A stretch of DNA of 64,000 nt from Halomonas ventosae (lineage in GTDB: Bacteria; Pseudomonadota; Gammaproteobacteria; Pseudomonadales; Halomonadaceae): the NCBI RefSeq assembly GCF_004363555.1, contig NZ_SNZJ01000002.1, forward strand, positions 124,001 to 188,000, in the 5' to 3' direction. Every line of letters begins with the position of its first letter. Position 1 is the stretch's first letter. The notes beneath the pieces were generated by a model that was not told the DNA's origin, ran no database searches, and saw only the letters and a list, made by a program, of their open reading frames with translations. The position numbers and the translations under genes are program-made. Of the stretch, positions 58,110-64,000 are shown piece after piece.

Positions 58110-60389
58110 ATGACCCAGCGACTCAGCCGCCTGCTGCTGGCCGGCCTTCTGGTCGGTGCCTCCAGCGCCCACGCCGAGGTGAGCGTCACCCGTGGCGCCA
58201 CCGCCATTCCCGACGGCGAGGCCCTGGCCGACGAGGACCTGACCATCGCCAACGACCGGCTGGCCTTCGCCATCGCCGTGGAGTCGCGGCCGCCCTGGGG
58301 CGTACCGCGTGGCACCCTGGTGGACCTGGCCGCCGTCAAGGAGGGTGAAGTCGATCTCGACCGTATCGCCTTCGCTGACTTCATTCCCGACAACTGGTCC
58401 GCCTGGCCCAACGACGGCAAGGAGGTGGAGGTCGTCGAGGATTCCGCCGAGCGCGCCGTGGTGCGCATCCGCCGCAACTGGGCCGATGCCTGGGTGACCA
58501 CCACCTACACCCTGGAGGCCGGCAGCGACCGCATCCACCTCCAGACCGAGCTCGAGAACGCCGGCGACGAGGCGCTGGACGCCATCCGCTCCGGCTTCAC
58601 CCTGTGGCCGGACACCGGCTACCTGTTCGGCGTGCCGGGCCTGGGCGACGCCAAGGAGACCACCGCCGAGGGGGCGCTCAGCGACCGCATGGTGGCCTAC
58701 GACCGCGACTGGGTGTTCGCCCTGCACGCGCCCTACTTCGACCGCGTCAACTACGAAGGCCAGGACATGTACCTCGAGCATGACCTGGCACCCGGCGATT
58801 CGCGCACCTTCGAGGGCTGGCTGCAGGTGGTGCCGGACGGCGACCTGGCGCCGGTGGTGGCCGCCGAGGCCGAGCGTCGTGGCGAGGCCACCGGTCGGGT
58901 CGCCGGCAGCCTGCGCAATGACCAGGGCGAGGCGCCGCCGGATGGCCTGGTGATGATCGAGAAGGCGGGTCACCCCTACGCTTGGACGCTGGCCGAGGAG
59001 GGCGAGTTCGACATCGCGCTGCCCGAGGGCGAATACGCTGCCTATGCCACGGCCCTGGGGCATGCCAACAGCGAGCCCGTGACCCTAAAGGTCGGCGCGG
59101 ACGGCGAGCAGGTCATCGACTTCGAGGGCCTGCAGGGCCCGGGTAGCCTGAGCCTGGACGTGCGCGACGCCGATTCCGGCGAGCCGCGCGATGCCCGCCT
59201 GGTGATCCTCGAGGGCCAGCAGCCGCCGGTGGAGTTCCTCGGCAAGCAGACCTTCTTCACCGAGCTGGAACCGGTGGGACAGGCCGAGCTCGAGCTGGCG
59301 CCGGGCGACTACCGGCTGAGTGTCGACGCCGGCGCGGGCTTCACCGCCGAGCAGCAGGAGCTCGCGGTGAGCCTGACGTCCGGCGAGACCGTGGAGGAAA
59401 GCCTGGAGATCGAACGGCTCGCCGAACCCAACGACCAGGATTGGTACGGCGGTGACCTGCACCACCACGCCAACATCCTGGAGGGCACCACGCCGCCGGA
59501 GATGGTGGTGCGCGCCCAACTGGCCACCGACCTCGACCTGACCTTCATCAGCGACCACGACTCCACGGTCAACCACGCGGAGTTCCTCGAGCTCTCCGAA
59601 CGGCGCGGGGTCCCCTTCATCCCCTCCGTCGAGGTCTCGCCCTCCTGGGGTCACATCAACCCCTTCCCCATCGACCTGGGTGGCGAGCTCGAGGTGGATC
59701 CGGGAACCGACAGCGTGCAGGAGGTCCTCGCCGATGCGCGGCGCCTCAACGCCGAGGTGATCCCCCTGAACCACCCGTTCAACGACTACGGCTACCTGCG
59801 CAACCTGGCCGGTGACAGTGTGCCCGGCGGCTTCACGGCGGGCTTCGACCTGCTCGAGCTCAACGCCGAGGTCGACAACGCGCCGACCCGCGCCACGGCC
59901 CACAATCTCTGGGACCAGGGCACGCGCGTCTACTTCACCGCCGGCACCGACACCCATGATGCCTGGAACGACCTCACCGGCCGTATCCGCATGATGGCCC
60001 GGGTGCCCGGCGAGCTGACGCCGCGCGCCTTCGCCCGGGCGCTCAAGAACGGCCACGGCTACGCCACCCAGGGGCCGTTGCTCTATCCGCGCAACGGCCT
60101 GTTCGGTGATACGCTGCGCCTGACCGAGGGCGAGGCCTTCAGCTGGACGCTGGACGTGGAGGCCGTGGACGGCCTGGCCGAGGCCCGCCTGATCGGCCCC
60201 GGCGGCGAGGTGCTGGAGCGCGTCGCCCTCGACGGCCGCCAGGCCGAGCTGGCCCTGGCGCTGGACGAGGGGCTCGAGGGCTGGGTCGCCCTGGAGGTCG
60301 ACGACCAGGATGGCGACACCGCCTGGAGCAACCCGCTGTGGGTCGAGCGGGAGGTGCCCGACGCCTTCATGGCGGCGCTTGACGACTGA
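58110..60389 (+). CDS. Exported CehA/McbA-family PHP metallohydrolase
   Basis: A 759-residue periplasmic protein with a signal peptide ending at SSAHA. Beta-rich and carboxypeptidase-regulatory-like domains occupy the first 440 residues. The C-terminal PHP domain has metal residues in GGDLHHHANI, TFISDHDSTVNH, NHPFNDY and TAGTDTHDAW. CehA hydrolyses carbaryl, and related proteins act on esters or phosphoesters; the natural substrate here is unknown. GGGAGA precedes the ATG at 58110, so I prefer it to 58092. A terminator follows. Confidence 0.88.
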   Translation: MTQRLSRLLLAGLLVGASSAHAEVSVTRGATAIPDGEALADEDLTIANDRLAFAIAVESRPPWGVPRGTLVDLAAVKEGEVDLDRIAFADFIPDNWSAWPNDGKEVEVVEDSAERAVVRIRRNWADAWVTTTYTLEAGSDRIHLQTELENAGDEALDAIRSGFTLWPDTGYLFGVPGLGDAKETTAEGALSDRMVAYDRDWVFALHAPYFDRVNYEGQDMYLEHDLAPGDSRTFEGWLQVVPDGDLAPVVAAEAERRGEATGRVAGSLRNDQGEAPPDGLVMIEKAGHPYAWTLAEEGEFDIALPEGEYAAYATALGHANSEPVTLKVGADGEQVIDFEGLQGPGSLSLDVRDADSGEPRDARLVILEGQQPPVEFLGKQTFFTELEPVGQAELELAPGDYRLSVDAGAGFTAEQQELAVSLTSGETVEESLEIERLAEPNDQDWYGGDLHHHANILEGTTPPEMVVRAQLATDLDLTFISDHDSTVNHAEFLELSERRGVPFIPSVEVSPSWGHINPFPIDLGGELEVDPGTDSVQEVLADARRLNAEVIPLNHPFNDYGYLRNLAGDSVPGGFTAGFDLLELNAEVDNAPTRATAHNLWDQGTRVYFTAGTDTHDAWNDLTGRIRMMARVPGELTPRAFARALKNGHGYATQGPLLYPRNGLFGDTLRLTEGEAFSWTLDVEAVDGLAEARLIGPGGEVLERVALDGRQAELALALDEGLEGWVALEVDDQDGDTAWSNPLWVEREVPDAFMAALDD

Positions 60390-60418
60390 GCCGTGCTCGG
60401 TAAGCTGCCAACAGTGAT

Positions 60419-60446
60419 GGCCGCGCCCCATGGGGTGCGGCCTTTT
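60419..60446 (+). terminator. Rho-independent terminator after the CehA-like gene
   Basis: GGCCGCGCCCC pairs with GGGGTGCGGCC (one bulged base) and is followed by TTTTA. It separates the metallohydrolase gene from tspO. Confidence 0.8.
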
Positions 60447-60467
60447 ACTTCTCCTTCAGGAGGCACC

Positions 60468-60944
60468 ATGACCCCCACCCGCTCCCTGCTGGTGCTACTC
60501 GGCTGGCTGGCCCTGGTCGTGCTGACCGCGCTGAGCGGCATCGCCACCCCGCCCGGCGAGTGGTACGCGGGGCTGGCCAAGCCGCCGCTCACCCCGCCGA
60601 ACCTGGCCTTTCCCATCGCCTGGAGCACGCTCTACCTGCTGATGGCGCTGGCTGCCTGGCGGGCGACGCTGGCGGCGTCGCCGGCGATGCGCCGGCACAC
60701 CCTCTGGCCCTTCGTCGCCCAGCTCGCCGCCAACGCGCTCTGGTCGATCCTGTTCTTCGGCCTGCACTGGATGGGCCTGGCGCTGCTCGACCTGCTGCTG
60801 CTGTGGGGGCTGATCGTGCTCACCATCCGCCGCTTCGCCGCGGTCTCGCGCCTCGCCGCCTGGCTGCTCGCGCCCTACCTGGCCTGGGTCAGCTTCGCTG
60901 CCTACCTCAACGCCGCCACCTGGTGGCTCAATGGCGGCGGCTAG
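60468..60944 (+). CDS. tspO: TspO/MBR family tryptophan-rich sensory protein
   Basis: A 158-residue five-helix membrane protein. The loop WYAGLAKPPLTPPNLAFPIA followed by WSTLYLLMALAAW, and the later ANALWSILFFGLHWMG, are classical TspO motifs. Such proteins bind porphyrins and affect tetrapyrrole or stress responses. AGGAGG precedes the ATG. The next gene starts three bases after its stop, so the two are co-transcribed. Confidence 0.94.
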   Translation: MTPTRSLLVLLGWLALVVLTALSGIATPPGEWYAGLAKPPLTPPNLAFPIAWSTLYLLMALAAWRATLAASPAMRRHTLWPFVAQLAANALWSILFFGLHWMGLALLDLLLLWGLIVLTIRRFAAVSRLAAWLLAPYLAWVSFAAYLNAATWWLNGGG

Positions 60945-60947
60945 GCG

Positions 60948-61841
60948 ATGACCGCGGAGCCGGCTTGGCTCTGGTGGGGCCTGCTGCCGGCGGGGCTGGC
61001 GCTGCTGCTGCACCTCTTCCATCGGCGGCTTAGGGTCAGCCTGGCCGCGCCGCGGGTGCCGATCGCGTGCTCCCTGGACGAGCACGGCGTGGCCGGGGAG
61101 AAGGTGACCATCCCCACCCGACGGGGCAGGCGGCTGGCGGGCTGGTGGCTGCCCGGCCAGGGTCGTGGCACGGTGGTGATCACCCACGGCTGGGGCGCCA
61201 ACCGCGAGCTGATGCTGCCGCTCGCCAGGCCGCTGCAGGCGGCGGGCTGGAACGTGCTGCTGTTCGATGCACGCAACCATGGCGAGAGCGACGCCGACAG
61301 CTTCTCCTCCATGCCGCGCTTCGCCGAGGACACCGAGGCCGCCCTGGCCTGGCTGCGTGCCCGCCCGGGCATGGCCGATGCGCCGGTGGCGCTGCTCGGC
61401 CATTCGGTGGGGGCCGCGGTGGTGCTGCTGGCAGCCTCGCGACGCGACGACATCGCCGCCGTGGTCAGCCTCTCGGCTTTCGCCCACCCGGACGGGATGA
61501 TGCGTCGCTGGCTGGCCGGTAAGCGGCTGCCGTTCGTCCCGCTGGGCTGGTACGTGCTGCGCTATGTGGAACACGTGATCGGCCACCGCTTCGACACCAT
61601 CGCGCCCGTGACCACCCTGCCCAGGGTGCGCTGCCCGGTGCTGCTGGTGCACGGCCGTGACGACACGGTGATCCCGCCAAGCGATGCCGAACGGCTCCAT
61701 GCCAGCCGCGGCAATACTCCGGCCGAGTTGCGCCTGCTGCCCGGCGATCACGACCTCAGCCGGCACATCGACGCCGAGATGCCCGAGCTGCTGGCCTTCC
61801 TCGAGAGGATTCGGGTCGAGGCCACGCCCCAGCCATCCTGA
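60948..61841 (+). CDS. Membrane-anchored alpha/beta hydrolase
   Basis: A 297-residue serine hydrolase with an N-terminal hydrophobic anchor (LWWGLLPAGLALLLHLF). The oxyanion region is ITHGWGANRE, the nucleophile is in LLGHSVGAAVVLL, the acid in LVHGRDDTVIPPSD and the histidine in LLPGDHDLSRHI. The fold resembles the BAAT/acyl-esterase-like group, but the substrate is unknown. It starts three bases after tspO and converges on dabA. Confidence 0.88.
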   Translation: MTAEPAWLWWGLLPAGLALLLHLFHRRLRVSLAAPRVPIACSLDEHGVAGEKVTIPTRRGRRLAGWWLPGQGRGTVVITHGWGANRELMLPLARPLQAAGWNVLLFDARNHGESDADSFSSMPRFAEDTEAALAWLRARPGMADAPVALLGHSVGAAVVLLAASRRDDIAAVVSLSAFAHPDGMMRRWLAGKRLPFVPLGWYVLRYVEHVIGHRFDTIAPVTTLPRVRCPVLLVHGRDDTVIPPSDAERLHASRGNTPAELRLLPGDHDLSRHIDAEMPELLAFLERIRVEATPQPS

Positions 61842-61893
61842 GCCGTGGCGTGTGGTACAGCCCCGCGGCGTTGGCCTGTTGCAGCGAGTGGCC

Positions 61894-64000
61894 TCATGGG
61901 ATGCCCTGCCAACCGTCCGGCGTGTAGCGCTCAAGCCCCGCCTCGGTGAGGCGGCAGAGCCACAGCCAGCGGTGCTCCACCAGCCGGGCGACGTCGGGCT
62001 GGCGGGCCAGCACCCCCTCGATGCGCTCCCGGGGCGCGTCCACCACCACCGTCAGGCGCAGCGGCTCGTGGCGCCAGGCGTTGCCGTCGTGCAGCGACTG
62101 CCACGGCAGGCCGATGCGCAGCTGGGGCGAGTTGCCCTCGATCACCCCCAGATGGCCCCCCACCACCGAGTGCAGCAGCTTGTTGCCTGCCCCGTGGCGC
62201 TCGGGGTCGACCACGGAGGCGTAGTACTGCAGGTTGATCCAGTTCGCCACCAGCATGGGGGCGCTCATCAGCGCCTCCAGGGTGGCGCCGTCGGGGTCGC
62301 GCTCGGGGTGGTACTCGTGGAGGAATACCCGCCCCTCGAGGTCGCGGCCGCGGCTCGCTTCCCGCGGGGCCAGCAGCAGGGCGGCGTTGTTGGCCAGCCC
62401 CCACTCCGGGCGCGGCTGGGACCAGTCGCCACCGCGCCGGGCCAGGGCGGCCAGGCGTGCCGTGTCGTCCTCGGCGGCGACGTCCAGCGCCGCCGCGCGG
62501 GCCTCGCGGTTAGCCTGCCCAGCCTCTTCCAGCGCCTGTTCGAAGCGCTCGAGCAGGGGGGTGAGCGCCGCCGGCACCGCGTCGGTGTCGTGCAGGGTGA
62601 CGCGGTCGGTGAGGGTGCAGTGGGTGGCGGCGAGCACATGGGTGCCCTCCGGCAGGCCGGCACCGCGGGCGGCCAGGCCATGGCGCACCTCGGGGTCGTT
62701 GAGCAGCCGCGCGGCCAGGCAGGCATTGAGCCCGCCGCCCTGGCCGCCGCAGGCGCCGCAGGTGAGGCCGGCGTGGTGCGGGTTGTTGTCGCTCGCCGAG
62801 TCGTGACCCACCAGCATCAGCAGCGGGGCGGCCTCGCCGCCCGGTGCCAGGGCATCGAGCAGCCCCCGGGCGAGCTCGACCCTTTCCGCCGTGGTCAGCG
62901 GCTCGCCGCCGACGGCGTGGAAGGGGCCCTCCAGGGGCGTCGGCGCGGGCGAGGCGGTGGGGCGCCGGCGGCTGTCCCGGATCAGCTTCCAGGCCCAGGC
63001 GAGGCCGGTGGTCTCCACCAGGGTGAAGGTGGAGAGCGCATGGTACTTGGCGTGGCGGACCCCCTGGCGGCTGGCCTCCCGGCGGTGGCGGCGGCGGTGC
63101 AGCGGGGCCAGCGGTGGCGCCTCGGCGGTACGGTAGCGTGGCACGAGAAGGCCGGGCAGGCGCGGCAGGTCGCGCTCCGGCCCGGCGCTCGAGTGGGTGA
63201 TGGGCATGCCGAAGAAGCCCGCCACGCCCTGGGTGGCGACCTCCTCCCAGGCGGCCTCCAGGTGGCGCCGCAGCGGCTCGGAGCGCACGTCGATGCAGAA
63301 GGCCGCCTGCACGCTGGGTGCCGGGTGCGGTGCGGTAGGCGTGGCCAGGGTCGCCGCCAGGCGGCGCTGGTACCCGAGCTCCAGGGCGGCCTGCCAGCAC
63401 CACAGGGCCTCGTGGTCGCGATCGGCAGGCGCCGGCGCCGCCTCCCACTGTGTCGCCCAGCGAGCACGCCGCGGCGCCTCCAGCTCGGCCAGCCCCAGCC
63501 ACTCCCATGCCAGCAGGATCACCAGCAGCTGATCGATGCCGGCGTGGGCGGCGGCATGGGGGGTGTGCCAGGCCAGCCCCTGGCACCAGGAGGCCCAGCC
63601 ATTGACCCGCAGCAGCAGGGCGTGGGCCAGCGCCTCCAGCGCCTCCGGTGGCAGCGCGAGCTCGTCGACGAGTCGCTCGCGGGCGGCCGAGGCGTCGTCA
63701 GGCAGCGTGGCCACCCGCCGACGCCGGGCGGCGCTCAGGCGCCGGTCGTGGCGGCATTGGGCGTGCCACCAGGCGTAGAGAGTCTCGTCCCGTGCGCCCT
63801 CCCAGCGCTGCTGGTGGTGGTCGAAGTAGCCGGCGCAGCACTCCGCCACCGCCTCGAAGGCGTTGTCGGTCGTCGGGGCGGTGTCCTCGCCGGCCAGTTC
63901 CCAGGCGCTCGCCAGTGGCCGCAGCGCGACCTCGGGGCGTGCCAGCTTCGCCAGCAGGGCGGCCTCGTCCAGCGGCGAGCCGCACAGGGTAATCGCCTCG
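61894..64000 (-). CDS. dabA: Inorganic carbon transport subunit DabA (DUF2309), 5' end cut by window edge
   Basis: A frame of about 702 residues, open to the right edge, encoding the DUF2309 protein that forms the energy-coupled bicarbonate/CO2 uptake complex with the membrane protein DabB. The carbonic-anhydrase-like zinc site is visible: Cys and Asp in AAFCIDVRSE, then His and Cys in LVGHDSASDNNPHHAG with LTCGACGG. The true start lies outside; a GTG at 63849 is internal because good coding sequence continues upstream. A dabB gene is expected beyond the edge. Confidence 0.93.
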   Translation of the reverse strand, partial: EAITLCGSPLDEAALLAKLARPEVALRPLASAWELAGEDTAPTTDNAFEAVAECCAGYFDHHQQRWEGARDETLYAWWHAQCRHDRRLSAARRRRVATLPDDASAARERLVDELALPPEALEALAHALLLRVNGWASWCQGLAWHTPHAAAHAGIDQLLVILLAWEWLGLAELEAPRRARWATQWEAAPAPADRDHEALWCWQAALELGYQRRLAATLATPTAPHPAPSVQAAFCIDVRSEPLRRHLEAAWEEVATQGVAGFFGMPITHSSAGPERDLPRLPGLLVPRYRTAEAPPLAPLHRRRHRREASRQGVRHAKYHALSTFTLVETTGLAWAWKLIRDSRRRPTASPAPTPLEGPFHAVGGEPLTTAERVELARGLLDALAPGGEAAPLLMLVGHDSASDNNPHHAGLTCGACGGQGGGLNACLAARLLNDPEVRHGLAARGAGLPEGTHVLAATHCTLTDRVTLHDTDAVPAALTPLLERFEQALEEAGQANREARAAALDVAAEDDTARLAALARRGGDWSQPRPEWGLANNAALLLAPREASRGRDLEGRVFLHEYHPERDPDGATLEALMSAPMLVANWINLQYYASVVDPERHGAGNKLLHSVVGGHLGVIEGNSPQLRIGLPWQSLHDGNAWRHEPLRLTVVVDAPRERIEGVLARQPDVARLVEHRWLWLCRLTEAGLERYTPDGWQGIP

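Noticed and set aside
1..64000. CRISPR arrays, tRNA or rRNA genes, insertion sequences and phage genes
   Set aside because: I looked for regular repeats, conserved RNA motifs and transposase or integrase signatures and saw none. A dedicated tRNA and repeat search would be needed to exclude short or degenerate cases.

Overview
The window is a GC-rich, gene-dense chromosomal segment with no tRNA, rRNA, CRISPR array or insertion sequence that I can see. Gene families and order (respiratory nitrate reductase with NarXL, several NarK-type carriers, QseBC-like regulators, betaine binding protein, a DUF6482-like protein, znu and dab genes) fit a halophilic gammaproteobacterium, most likely Halomonas or a close relative. 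That assignment is inference from content, not from a marker gene. No stretch longer than about 300 bases lacks a gene.

Layout. (a) 1-3224: cyanophycin synthetase (cut by the left edge) and cyanophycinase, overlapping by ATGA. (b) 3466-25134: an anaerobic nitrate-respiration island. On the minus strand lie norF/norE-like genes with a small membrane gene under an FNR/Dnr-like box, three NarK carriers with a UspA protein between them, and narL-narX. On the plus strand lie a divergent NarK-like carrier, narGHJI, a PpiC-type isomerase, moaB, moeA, a Crp/Fnr regulator and a DGC zinc-binding protein. The heptamer TACCTCC recurs in the intergenic regions of this island and is the best candidate for the local NarL site. 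(c) 25201-35092: mixed housekeeping genes. These are a D-Ala-D-Ala dipeptidase remnant, a TSUP exporter, a D,D-carboxypeptidase with SPOR domain, a DMT exporter, thiM-thiE under a TPP riboswitch, a sugar transferase, cytochrome b561, a SulP carrier and a ribbon-helix-helix regulator.

(d) 35167-41601: the most unusual part. Seven tightly packed minus-strand genes encode a thermostable-hemolysin-family protein, an AMP-forming ligase-like enzyme, a heme-oxygenase-like diiron oxygenase-like protein, an SDR, a TPR protein and a QseBC/PmrAB-type two-component pair. A CTTAAG-N5-GTTAAG direct repeat lies 45 bases upstream of the first gene, and a perfect CTTAAG-N5-CTTAAG repeat lies at 32040 beside a small membrane protein and cytochrome b561. 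This looks like a self-regulated pathway for an acyl or amino-acid derived small molecule; its product is unknown.

(e) 41692-54237: a DsrE-like protein, a nitrate/sulfonate/taurine-type ABC importer, an NlpC/P60 lipoprotein, glyoxalase I, an orphan betaine-type binding protein, a LysR-DoxX-extradiol dioxygenase group, and a LolCDE-like exporter with an AttH-like lipoprotein. (f) 54343-57219: the zinc importer znuABC headed by a 49-residue His-rich membrane peptide and a clear Zur box. (g) 57272-64000: an exported protein of unknown function, a CehA/McbA-type PHP metallohydrolase, TspO, an alpha/beta hydrolase, and dabA (inorganic-carbon uptake), cut by the right edge.
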